DNA from: Planktomarina sp.
GTDB taxonomy: Bacteria; Pseudomonadota; Alphaproteobacteria; Rhodobacterales; Rhodobacteraceae
NCBI GenBank assembly: GCA_020630015.1
Contig: JAHDCF010000007.1
Coordinates: 1 to 64,000, forward strand
Length of the DNA stretch: 64,000 nucleotides
Direction of reading: 5' to 3'
The notes under the pieces were generated by a model, which had not been told where the DNA came from, searched no databases, and saw only the letters and a list, made by a program, of their open reading frames with translations. The translations under genes and the position numbers were made by a program. Positions 44,149-51,542 of this stretch are shown in pieces; within the stretch, counting starts at the first letter, position 1, and each line of letters opens with the position of its first letter.

Positions 44149-44162
44149 TTGACACAGATCAA
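44149..44162. promoter_or_regulatory. FNR box upstream of hemN
   Basis: TTGAC-ACAG-ATCAA differs from the FNR consensus TTGAT-N4-ATCAA by one base. Its centre is about 41 bases from the hemN ATG. An FnrL homologue is not encoded in this window; the neighbouring Crp/Fnr gene lacks the required cysteines. Confidence 0.68.
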
Positions 44163-44178
44163 AGTATGATGGCTTTGG

Positions 44179-44379
44179 TTGGCCGACGGGCGCGGATTTC
44201 GAACAATAATCGCAGATGCCCTTGCCGATGATATCCCCGTGTTGGTGGGTTTGAATACGCTGAATTTGCAACCTTTCAAAGACTTTGTTGGCGATGTTGC
44301 CCAGCAAATTGATCCCAACCCAACGGCCCTTTTATCATGGTGCAAAACGGCCATGCGTGATTTGCAAACCGCAGCCTGA
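44179..44379 (+). pseudogene. DUF2478-family C-terminal fragment
   Basis: 66 codons from a TTG. The reading ADGRGFRTIIADALADDIPVLVG followed by NTLNLQPFKDFVGD and ending ALLSWCKTAMRDLQTAA resembles the last third of DUF2478 proteins, a P-loop-containing family often near molybdate or nitrogenase genes. The N-terminal P-loop is missing: upstream sequence is the hemN promoter and start. It is therefore best read as the leftover of a truncated gene, although expression as a short protein is not excluded. Family assignment is from memory of its GRGFR and PVLVGxNxLN blocks. Confidence 0.5.
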
Positions 44380-44533
44380 CCTATTCATTGCACCCTGTGC
44401 GATCAACGCACTTTGCGAAAAACACCAAAGGCCGGCCCACTTCGTTCGGATGGCAATCTATCCATCAGGATAGGTATTATTCTGTCGCCGAAACAGTACC
44501 TAGGGGACAGTCTTAAATAGGTGGGTTTTGGTG

Positions 44534-45931
44534 ATGGTACTGGGTAGAATTGGAATAACACTTCTTTTTGTGGGGATTGCTGGATGGTCCGCGGCGCAAG
44601 AAACCGCCGGGTCTCTTTACAAAAAGGCAGAGGCGCTGCGCATCCACGCAAAAACACCTGCGGATTATCAAACGGCCATGGATCTTTATCAGCAATCGGC
44701 GGACATGGGCAAAGGGGGCGCATATTATCGCATTGGCGCGATTGAATTGCGCTTGGGCGAGCCGGAAAAGGCTTTGGTGTCTTGGGGAAAAGCTGCCGAA
44801 AGTGGCAGTAAATCAGCCCCAATTGCGCTGGCCAAAGGCCATGCCGCCGGGATATTTGGAGGACGCAGCGATCCCTCCAAAGGCGTGCCTGTTTTGGAAC
44901 ACCTTGCCCAGGATCCAACCCAAGATCGTGCAGTTTATGCTTTGGCCGAACTTTTGGAAAAAGGGACGGGCACAAAACCCGATCCCAAGCGGGCGGTGGA
45001 TCTGTTCAAAGGGTTGGCAGAGGCCGGAAATGCACGTGGTCAACGAAAATTTGGTCGGTATTTCATCAAAGGTTTTGACGCAGCGGGCTTGCCCAAAGAT
45101 CTAAACCAAGCGGCCTTTTGGTTGGAAAAAAGTGCCGCCCAAGGATACGGAAGCGCCTTCAAAGATTTGGGGTCCGTTTACGGGCAAATGGGACAGGCGC
45201 AAAAGGCAATTTCTGCCCTTGAAACCGCAGTGGAAAAGGATGTGTCAGGTGCCAAGGCAGAATTGGCCAACGGTCATTATCGCGGGCATTTTGGGGCATT
45301 GTCAGATATTGCCAAGGGCCGAAAAGATTTGAAAACCATGGCTGAGGCGGGCAATATCTATGCGACCCGTTATGCGATGCGCCATCACGAACGCAGATCA
45401 CGACGTCTTAAGGATATGGATTTTGATCTGGTGGTCTCCAACCTTTGGTCCGCGGCTGAAACCGGTGACAGGAATGCCGTGCGAACCCTCAGCCGAATGT
45501 ATCGCAGGCTGTCTTGGCTGTTCACCGATGAGAAAGACAAATTGAAGGTTTTGGTCGACACATACCCACAGCACTTGGGGCCTGAAGGTGTCGTCGCCGA
45601 CACGGTTTCCATTCTCTATGACCCCAATCATCATCGCACGTCACGCAAAGTGGTCGCCCAATACCTTGAAAGCCTGACAGGGCCGGGATTTGCGGCAGGT
45701 GCACTGCGGCTTCGATCCATCGAACGCACGTCCTTTGTATATCTAGTGCAACGGCAATTGCGGAACTTGGGTTTGTACAATGGCCCCGCTGACGCAAAGA
45801 TGGGGCGCGGCACCATTCGGGCGATTTCAAAGCTCTGCCGTGCAAACGGTGTCGGAGATGTCTGCAAACATGGGCCGCTTTTGTATTCGACCTCTCTCAA
45901 CGTTGCCAATATTTTGGAGGCCCAGCGTTAA
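44534..45931 (+). CDS. Secreted SEL1/TPR-repeat protein with C-terminal PG-binding-like segment (copy B)
   Basis: About 465 residues from the ATG at 44534, with a signal peptide (MVLGRIGITLLFVGIAGWSAAQ). It is a paralog of the gene at 25662 along the whole length: ETAGSLYKKAEALRI, SADMGKGGAYYRIGAIELR, SDPSKGVPVLEHLAQDP, RAVDLFKGLAEAGNARGQRKFGRYF and ALRLRSIERTSFVYLVQRQL are near-identical blocks. The C-terminal LRNLGLYNGPADAKMGRGTIRAI resembles peptidoglycan-binding repeats more clearly than copy A does. It stands alone between the DUF2478 fragment and the convergent gntR gene. A periplasmic scaffold role is inferred from the repeats and signal peptide. Confidence 0.76.
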   Translation: MVLGRIGITLLFVGIAGWSAAQETAGSLYKKAEALRIHAKTPADYQTAMDLYQQSADMGKGGAYYRIGAIELRLGEPEKALVSWGKAAESGSKSAPIALAKGHAAGIFGGRSDPSKGVPVLEHLAQDPTQDRAVYALAELLEKGTGTKPDPKRAVDLFKGLAEAGNARGQRKFGRYFIKGFDAAGLPKDLNQAAFWLEKSAAQGYGSAFKDLGSVYGQMGQAQKAISALETAVEKDVSGAKAELANGHYRGHFGALSDIAKGRKDLKTMAEAGNIYATRYAMRHHERRSRRLKDMDFDLVVSNLWSAAETGDRNAVRTLSRMYRRLSWLFTDEKDKLKVLVDTYPQHLGPEGVVADTVSILYDPNHHRTSRKVVAQYLESLTGPGFAAGALRLRSIERTSFVYLVQRQLRNLGLYNGPADAKMGRGTIRAISKLCRANGVGDVCKHGPLLYSTSLNVANILEAQR

Positions 45932-45947
45932 ACTTGCCAAGCTTTTG

Positions 45948-46616
45948 TCAAAGATATCGAAGCTTGAGCTTGGCCAAAAGATCCACCAAAACCGTTTTTG
46001 CCTGTTGGCGGTGGCTGCGGTGAATTTGACGCGCGGCTTTTGCATTACCGTTCAAAATGGCGGTGAATACCAATCGGTGATCTTCGTTTGATTGCCGGGG
46101 CAGGGGGCGAAGATACAATGTTGTCATGCGCGCGCGCCGCACCTGATCTTGCATCATGGTAACAATCGATTTGATGCGCCGATTGCCGCCAAGGCGCACC
46201 AATTCTGTGTGGAAGTGTTCATCGGCCTTTGCCCAAGCTTCCAAATCTGATTGTGCCAATGCCTCTTCCATCGCATCAATGGCACTGGCCAGATCCAACA
46301 ATTCCTGATCGGTATATCCCATAGATGCGGCGCTTTCTGCGGCATGGCTTTCCAGTTCGGTCAGGATGTCATAAATCTCTGCCATATCGTCGGGGGAAAG
46401 GGGCAGAATACGCACCCCTTTTCGCGGACGCATTTCCAGCAAACCTTGGCTTTCCAGAGTTAAAACAGCCTCACGCACCGGGGTTCGAGACATGTTCAAC
46501 TTGCGGGCCAGTTCTGTTTCCAAATGATCTGATCCTGCTGGAAGGGCCCCCGAAAATATCATAGCGCGCAAATCCCGCACGGCACGATGCGTGTTGGATA
46601 GGGTGGGATTGCTCAT
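45948..46616 (-). CDS. GntR-family (FadR/FCD) regulator
   Basis: About 222 residues. The start at 46616 forms an ATGA overlap with the oxidoreductase upstream. The winged helix is LARKLNMSRTPVREAVLTLESQGLLEM, followed by an FCD effector domain (EIYDILTELESHAAESAA; ADEHFHTELVRLGGNRRI; EDHRLVFTAILNGNAKAA) with His and Asp residues that usually bind a metal and a carboxylate ligand. It is the last gene of a three-gene unit for sugar-acid type metabolism and probably represses its own operon through the ATGTATACAT palindrome at 48774. Confidence 0.88.
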   Translation of the reverse strand: MSNPTLSNTHRAVRDLRAMIFSGALPAGSDHLETELARKLNMSRTPVREAVLTLESQGLLEMRPRKGVRILPLSPDDMAEIYDILTELESHAAESAASMGYTDQELLDLASAIDAMEEALAQSDLEAWAKADEHFHTELVRLGGNRRIKSIVTMMQDQVRRARMTTLYLRPLPRQSNEDHRLVFTAILNGNAKAARQIHRSHRQQAKTVLVDLLAKLKLRYL

Positions 46617-47644
46617 GTCCATTCCTTTAACGCCAAGTGAACTTTTTGACCCCGATCAGCAGAGGCATAAATCGCTGCTTCGATGCGTTGGACCTGCAAA
46701 TAGTCCAACGCCTTGGTTTCCAGCGGGGCACCGTCAAGGATTGCCGCAACCACATGGGATTGAAACGCATGCACACAATCGCCACCAAACCCTTCCAATG
46801 AATCGGGTGGCAATATCTGCGACATGCCTGATTGCCCAAATGGCCGCAAATGCACCGCGCCATCCCCCGACAGGGATAAGGTGCCCTTGGTGCCTTCGAT
46901 CCATGCCTCACCCATGGTGCGGCGCAGATTGTCTGAACCGTGATCCAAATGGCGGTTGCCATCAAACATGCTTTGAACGCCGTTGGGGTGATCAAAAAGG
47001 ATCACGCCCGCGTCTTCACCCGCGATGTGGGGGTTGATCCGGCGCAGATCCGCATAAACCGACGTCGGATCACCAAATAAATATCGAAACGTATCCACCC
47101 AATGAACAGCGGTTTCATGCACCAAAAAGCGATCCATCTTTTGAAAATAGGGTTGTCGGTTCAAATAGGCTTCTCGCCCTTGACCATCCCCCGGGCGCAG
47201 TCGAAACGTGGCTTGCAAAACCTTCCCCACATCCCCCCGATCAATGGATGCTTTGATCGCCCGATACCAAGGTTGAAAGCGGAAATTTTCATGCACCAAA
47301 AGGGTTGCCCCCGCGGTTTCGGCTGCTTGGGTAATTTCCTGGGCCTCTTCCAACGTTGTGCAAAATGGTTTTTGACAGATAATCCAACGCACACCCATGT
47401 TAAGCGCCGTTTGGATCGCAGGCGCATGGGCCTGTGGGGGTAAGATGATATCCATCACATCCGGTGAGGTGTCCGAAATCATCTTTGCGAGATCGTCAAA
47501 GGCCGGCAAACCAGTGGCCTGTGCCTTACCCACGTCCTGATCACAAACCCCCACCAGCGATACCCGTTCCATCCGGGCCCAACTGTTATGGTGAAATTGA
47601 CTGAAATACCCGGCCCCGGCACAGGCCACTTTTAGCTTTGTCAT
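46613..47644 (-). CDS. Gfo/Idh/MocA family oxidoreductase
   Basis: 343 residues. The NAD(P) Rossmann motif is VACAGAGYFSQFHHNSW at the N-terminus. The catalytic-type lysine sits in IICQKPFCTTLEEAQ, the family EKP motif with Glu replaced by Gln. The second domain includes FLVHETAVHWVDTFRYLFG, with the His of the family H-x(3)-D motif. Members oxidise sugars, inositols or their acids. It overlaps the dehydrogenase upstream and gntR downstream by four bases each, so the three are co-translated. Confidence 0.88.
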   Translation of the reverse strand: MTKLKVACAGAGYFSQFHHNSWARMERVSLVGVCDQDVGKAQATGLPAFDDLAKMISDTSPDVMDIILPPQAHAPAIQTALNMGVRWIICQKPFCTTLEEAQEITQAAETAGATLLVHENFRFQPWYRAIKASIDRGDVGKVLQATFRLRPGDGQGREAYLNRQPYFQKMDRFLVHETAVHWVDTFRYLFGDPTSVYADLRRINPHIAGEDAGVILFDHPNGVQSMFDGNRHLDHGSDNLRRTMGEAWIEGTKGTLSLSGDGAVHLRPFGQSGMSQILPPDSLEGFGGDCVHAFQSHVVAAILDGAPLETKALDYLQVQRIEAAIYASADRGQKVHLALKEWT

Positions 47645-48732
47645 GACCCGGCCCCAAACAGGATTTGTGCAACGGCATGGGCGGCCTGTTGCGTGGTGGA
47701 CACCCCACCCAAATCACGGGTCAGGGCCGTACCGGTGCCCACAACATGATCCACTGCTTGGCGCAGGTTTTGGGCGTCGTTGATCATGGCATCATTGGAA
47801 TGCCTGATCCCCAGCCAATCCAACATCATCGCCGCCGACAGGATCATCGCAAAGGGGTTTGCCAACCCTTGCCCGGCGATATCTGGGGCCGATCCATGGC
47901 ATGGCTGAAAAACCGCGTGGTGCAATCCGATATCCGCTGATGGTGCCAGCCCAAGCCCACCCATCAAACCAGCGCCCAAATCGGACAGGATATCCCCGAA
48001 CATGTTCTCGGTCACCATGACATCAAAATCCCATGGTTTCTGGACCATCCAAAGGGCGGTGGCATCCACATAGGCATGATCGCTTTGCAGATCAGGGTGT
48101 TCGGCGGCCTCTGCATCAAAAATGTCGCGGAAAAAGGCAAAGGCGCGAAACACATTTGCCTTGTCCACACAGGTGACACGCCCGATACCGCGCCCGGCCT
48201 TTTTGCGGGTATGTGCCAAATCAAAGGCAAAGCGAAACAGTTTTTCAGAAATATCGCGCGTAATCAGCAGGGTTTCACGCGCCTCATCTTGCGTCACCTC
48301 TCCGCGCCCTTGGGTATGAAACAATCCCTCCGTGCTTTCGCGGATCAAAACAAAATCGATTTCTTTGCCCGGTGGTATTTTCAAAGGTGTTGGCTGTCCC
48401 CGCCGAACCGTCACGGGGCGCACCCCGGCAAATAGGGTCAATTCTTTGCGCAAATCAATTTGCGGCGAAATCTCGGTTCCATCTGCATACCGGATGTCGG
48501 GTAATCCCATTGCCGACAATAAAATGGCATCTGCCTTTTTTGCGATTTCAATCGATTGTGCGGGCAGGGCGTCACCTGTCTGGGCATAATGGGTGGCACC
48601 TGCCGGCGCATCTTGAAAGTTTAAGTCATAGGCATCTGTGCGATCCGCAAGTCGTTTAAGGATGGCAAGCGCGGGGGCCATAATCTCGGGCCCGATCCCA
48701 TCCCCATGAAACACTGCAATGGAATGGATCAT
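47641..48732 (-). CDS. Isocitrate/isopropylmalate dehydrogenase family enzyme (tartrate dehydrogenase-like)
   Basis: 363 residues. The HGDGIGPEIMAPAL start, IRESTEGLFHTQGRGE, VTENMFGDILSDLGAGLMGGLG and CHGSAPDIAGQGLANPFA are beta-decarboxylating dehydrogenase blocks. Placement away from leuCD, beside a Gfo/Idh gene, an aldolase and a GntR regulator, favours a catabolic enzyme (tartrate or other 2-hydroxy-dicarboxylate dehydrogenase) over leucine synthesis. It is the first gene of the operon and faces the aldolase gene across a shared promoter region. Confidence 0.82.
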   Translation of the reverse strand: MIHSIAVFHGDGIGPEIMAPALAILKRLADRTDAYDLNFQDAPAGATHYAQTGDALPAQSIEIAKKADAILLSAMGLPDIRYADGTEISPQIDLRKELTLFAGVRPVTVRRGQPTPLKIPPGKEIDFVLIRESTEGLFHTQGRGEVTQDEARETLLITRDISEKLFRFAFDLAHTRKKAGRGIGRVTCVDKANVFRAFAFFRDIFDAEAAEHPDLQSDHAYVDATALWMVQKPWDFDVMVTENMFGDILSDLGAGLMGGLGLAPSADIGLHHAVFQPCHGSAPDIAGQGLANPFAMILSAAMMLDWLGIRHSNDAMINDAQNLRQAVDHVVGTGTALTRDLGGVSTTQQAAHAVAQILFGAGS

Positions 48733-48761
48733 GGTTGGTGGCCCCTTTGGTGATCAAAATA

Positions 48762-48783
48762 ATGTATAAAACAATGTATACAT
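48762..48783. promoter_or_regulatory. Putative GntR operator
   Basis: A perfect ten-base palindrome ATGTATACAT at 48774-48783 is preceded by a half copy ATGTATA at 48762-48768, 12 bp away. It lies between the divergent dehydrogenase operon and the aldolase gene. FCD-type GntR regulators bind short palindromes of this kind, and the regulator gene is the last in the operon. Confidence 0.55.
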
Positions 48784-48911
48784 AAATAGTCTGTGTTGCA
48801 AAGGCGTGGCTGATATCGGCGGGTGTTTGTTTTTGAACCCTTTGGGCCCCAACATTGCCATACCGCCATCCAACGGCTTTAAGGGCGTGGAACAAACAGG
48901 AAAGAACCGCC

Positions 48912-49706
48912 ATGCCCGCGCCGCACAACACATTCAAACACGCGTTAAAAAACCATGTCTTGCAGATCGGCTGTTGGTTGGGGCTTGCCGATGCCTATGC
49001 CGCAGAAATTAGCGCCAGCGCCGGGTTTGATTGGGTGGTGGTCGATGGCGAACATGCGCCCAATGATTTGCGTTCGATCACCGCCCAGTTGCAGGTGATT
49101 GCCGCCCGGGCGTGCCATCCAGTGGTGCGTGTGCCGGTGGGGGAAACATGGATTTTGAAACAGGTTTTGGATGCAGGGGCCCAAACCGTTTTGGTGCCCA
49201 TGGTTGAAAGTGCGGCCCAAGCGCAGGGATTGGTGGATGCGGTAACTTATCCCCCGCATGGTATTCGTGGCGTCGGTGCGGCCCTTGCCCGCGCGTCCGA
49301 TTTTTCGGGGATTGACGATTATCTGACAACGGCCCGTGATCAAATTTGCCTGCTGGTACAGGTGGAAAATCGCGCAGGTCTGAATGCCTTGGATGATATT
49401 TTGGCCGTGGAGGGTGTGGATGGCGTATTCATCGGGCCGGCTGATCTGGCCGCCGATATGGGGTTTTTGGGCAATGCGAACCACCCGGATGTCAAGGCAA
49501 CGATTTTGAATGCGATTGAACGCATTGTTGATGCGGGTAAGGCCGCTGGGATTTTAACCTTGGATCCCCAATTGCAAACGCAATGTCGCGACCTCGGTGC
49601 CACCTTCATCGCGACAGAGATCGATGTGACGCTTTTTGCCAAACAAATGCGCGCGTCTGCGGCGGATGCCCATGCCCATCTGGATCCGGCGACGCATGGG
49701 GGGTGA
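48912..49706 (+). CDS. HpcH/HpaI family class II aldolase
   Basis: About 264 residues from the ATG at 48912, which has AGGAAAG upstream; the ORF-track start is 19 codons earlier. The family blocks are GFDWVVVDGEHAPNDLRSI, VVRVPVGETWILKQVLDAGA, VLVPMVESAAQAQGLV, LVQVENRAGLNALDDIL and VDGVFIGPADLAADMG. These enzymes cleave 2-keto-3-deoxy acids such as 2-dehydro-3-deoxyglucarate or 4-hydroxy-2-oxoheptanedioate to pyruvate and an aldehyde. It fits with the divergent dehydrogenases as the cleavage step of a sugar-acid route. Confidence 0.9.
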   Translation: MPAPHNTFKHALKNHVLQIGCWLGLADAYAAEISASAGFDWVVVDGEHAPNDLRSITAQLQVIAARACHPVVRVPVGETWILKQVLDAGAQTVLVPMVESAAQAQGLVDAVTYPPHGIRGVGAALARASDFSGIDDYLTTARDQICLLVQVENRAGLNALDDILAVEGVDGVFIGPADLAADMGFLGNANHPDVKATILNAIERIVDAGKAAGILTLDPQLQTQCRDLGATFIATEIDVTLFAKQMRASAADAHAHLDPATHGG

Positions 49707-49783
49707 ACATCCAGATTCACTTGATGTTAAGAATTTGCCGCGCGCTGTTAACCAAATTGCGAAACTGCCCGATTTTAGGGGCG

Positions 49784-49832
49784 GTGTACGTTCGGTGTAC
49801 AGGTTGTGTACGGTTTGTGTACAGGTTGTGCC
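49784..49832 (+). repeat. Four GTGTAC boxes at exact 11-bp spacing
   Basis: GTGTAC occurs at 49784, 49795, 49806 and 49817. The intervals are all 11 bp, one DNA turn, and a fifth partial unit (GTG) starts at 49828. The repeat unit is close to GTGTACAGGTT (two copies exact). It lies about 100 bp before the prepilin peptidase start and after the aldolase stop. Because 11 is not a multiple of three, coding does not explain it; a cooperative protein-binding array is the natural reading. Confidence 0.8.
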
Positions 49833-49931
49833 ATCAGGATCTGGCCGCTTTTGGAAACGGTTAACGATGCGTGCGGTGGTGCCAATCGCCCTTGTGACGG
49901 CGTTCATTTCGCGACAGATATTGGATTTTTG

Positions 49932-50381
49932 ATGCCGAATTATATCCTCGTTTTGGCCCTGTTGCCCTTTGCATTTTGGATCGTGATTTCAGATTTGAAA
50001 CAGCGCATTATTCCAAATCTTGCGGTCGTTGCCACCGCTATGATTGGCCTGCTGTGGGCGGGTATGGCTGAGCTGACGACTGCAGTTGTTCACTTGATTG
50101 CGGCCGGTGTGGTGACCGTGTTCTTTGTGACAATTTCACACCTTTCGAACCGCCAAAATTCGGGGGGTGGTTTTGGGATGGGGGACGCCAAATTATTTGG
50201 GGCAGGGGCCATGGTTTCAGGCCCGTGGCAGGTGCCAGAGCTGATCCTTATTCCCAGCTGTTTGGCGGTGCTTTTTCTTGTGCTCACCAAATATCAAGGG
50301 CGGTTGCCCTTTGGTGTTTTTATTGCCCCGTCGATCCTGATGATCTGTCTTCTGCCACCTTTGATTTTGGGGTTACATTAA
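49932..50381 (+). CDS. Prepilin peptidase, TadV/CpaA type (A24)
   Basis: 149 residues from MPNYILVLALLPFAFWIV; the longer ORF upstream runs through the repeat array and is unlikely. The two catalytic Asp of aspartic A24 peptidases are in VISDLKQRIIPN and GGGFGMGDAKLFG (the GxGD motif). About five hydrophobic helices. It cleaves the leader peptide of type IV/Flp pilins at the inner membrane. No other tad genes are present in the window. The 3' end overlaps the convergent lysE-type gene by nine bases. Confidence 0.86.
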   Translation: MPNYILVLALLPFAFWIVISDLKQRIIPNLAVVATAMIGLLWAGMAELTTAVVHLIAAGVVTVFFVTISHLSNRQNSGGGFGMGDAKLFGAGAMVSGPWQVPELILIPSCLAVLFLVLTKYQGRLPFGVFIAPSILMICLLPPLILGLH

Positions 50382-50969
50382 GATTGGATAAAGGGTCAGA
50401 ACCAATAGGAGCGCCATGATAAAGTTGAATATTCTCAACCTCTTAGGCGTATTCAAGACCCGACGAACTTGTTTGCCCATCCAGGCCCAAAGGGTGATGC
50501 ACGGAATATTCACCGCCCCAAACACAAAGGCCACAAGCAAGGTGCCCCAAATGCGTTGGTCGGCGGCCACATAAAATGTGATGGCGGTAATCGCCATTGT
50601 CCATGCTTTGGGGTTCACCCATTGAAAAGCAGCCGCCTGCAAAAAGGTGAAAGGTTTACCTGTTTCTTCCACGGTGTTTATCTTTGGGGCGGCTGTTGCG
50701 ATTTTCCATGCCAACCACAAAAGATACGCAACAGAAACGACCTTCAGCACCGTGTGCAAAATCGGGAATTGTTCAAACAATCCGGCCAGCCCAAGCCCAA
50801 CCAAAATTACCATAAAAACAAAGCCCAGGCCCACACCCATCATATGTGGCATCGTGCGGCGCATTCCGAAATTTGCGCCACTGGCCATCAACATCAGGTT
50901 GTTCGGCCCCGGTGTGATCGAACTGACAAAGGAAAATCCCAAAAGGGACAAGAAAAGCTCAAAACTCAT
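50373..50969 (-). CDS. LysE/RhtB family amino-acid exporter
   Basis: About 198 residues from MSFELFLSLLGFSFVSSITPGPNN; a start at 50984 adds five residues. The signature SITPGPNNLMLMASGANFG and the later WVNPKAWTMAITAITFY are typical of the LysE/RhtB exporters, with six helices. The substrate is probably an amino acid or derivative and cannot be refined further. The gene stands alone. Confidence 0.9.
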   Translation of the reverse strand: MSFELFLSLLGFSFVSSITPGPNNLMLMASGANFGMRRTMPHMMGVGLGFVFMVILVGLGLAGLFEQFPILHTVLKVVSVAYLLWLAWKIATAAPKINTVEETGKPFTFLQAAAFQWVNPKAWTMAITAITFYVAADQRIWGTLLVAFVFGAVNIPCITLWAWMGKQVRRVLNTPKRLRIFNFIMALLLVLTLYPILM

Positions 50970-51028
50970 GCCCTTCATTCCCATGATTTGCGCAGGGATG
51001 AAATCGGAAATTAGGCAGTTCCAAATAA

Positions 51029-51070
51029 AAACGGCGCCACACCGGGAGGAGGTGCATGACGCCGTTTATT
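51029..51070. terminator. Intrinsic terminator upstream of lysE-type gene / after DUF1127 gene
   Basis: An eight-base-pair stem AAACGGCG/CGCCGTTT (51029-51036 with 51060-51067) encloses a smaller CACC/GGTG stem. The 3' flank on the minus strand has ATTTTTATTTGG, so it best terminates the DUF1127 transcript from 51326. Confidence 0.68.
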
Positions 51071-51110
51071 TCAAAACCCAAGAAGGGGAGGACGGGTTTG
51101 AAAGAAATTC

Positions 51111-51326
51111 TTAAGCTGTCTGTGACACTTCTTTTGCGATCCGCTTGATTTCACAGCGATTGATGCCAAGATCGCCCAAATCGCGGTCCGACAGTTGTGA
51201 AAGTTCGGCAACCGTTGTGCGATACACTTTGCGGCGCTGCGCGGCTTCGATAAAGTTGGTCAACCAACCTGTTGCGCGGGCCTTAAGTGGGGCAGTAAGT
51301 GTTACAGTTTCGTTCGTAATAGCCAT
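51111..51326 (-). CDS. DUF1127 small protein
   Basis: 71 residues. The C-terminal half carries the DUF1127 (YjiS-like) motif: RTTVAELSQLSDRDLGDLGINRCEI followed by KRIAKEV. In alphaproteobacteria such proteins are small and Arg-rich; CcaF1 of Rhodobacter sphaeroides is an RNA-binding example. The N-terminal 25 residues are a variable extension. It has its own terminator immediately downstream and is likely monocistronic. The cellular role of this copy is unknown. Confidence 0.85.
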   Translation of the reverse strand: MAITNETVTLTAPLKARATGWLTNFIEAAQRRKVYRTTVAELSQLSDRDLGDLGINRCEIKRIAKEVSQTA

Positions 51327-51542
51327 TTCATCTACCTCAAGTCTTTAGCCGGGGGTCCAATTGTCCCGCTGACACCGCTAACATGATGCTAATGCTGCGA
51401 CTGCACAATAACTGAATTTGAAATGCCGCTATGCAGAAAATGCATGGGTTTCTGGTGGTTGGTTTGATGGAGTCTGCGACAAAGCCGCCCTTGCGCAAAG
51501 GCAAGGTGCGTGGCACTTCACCCAGAAGAGAAGGAGCGCGCC

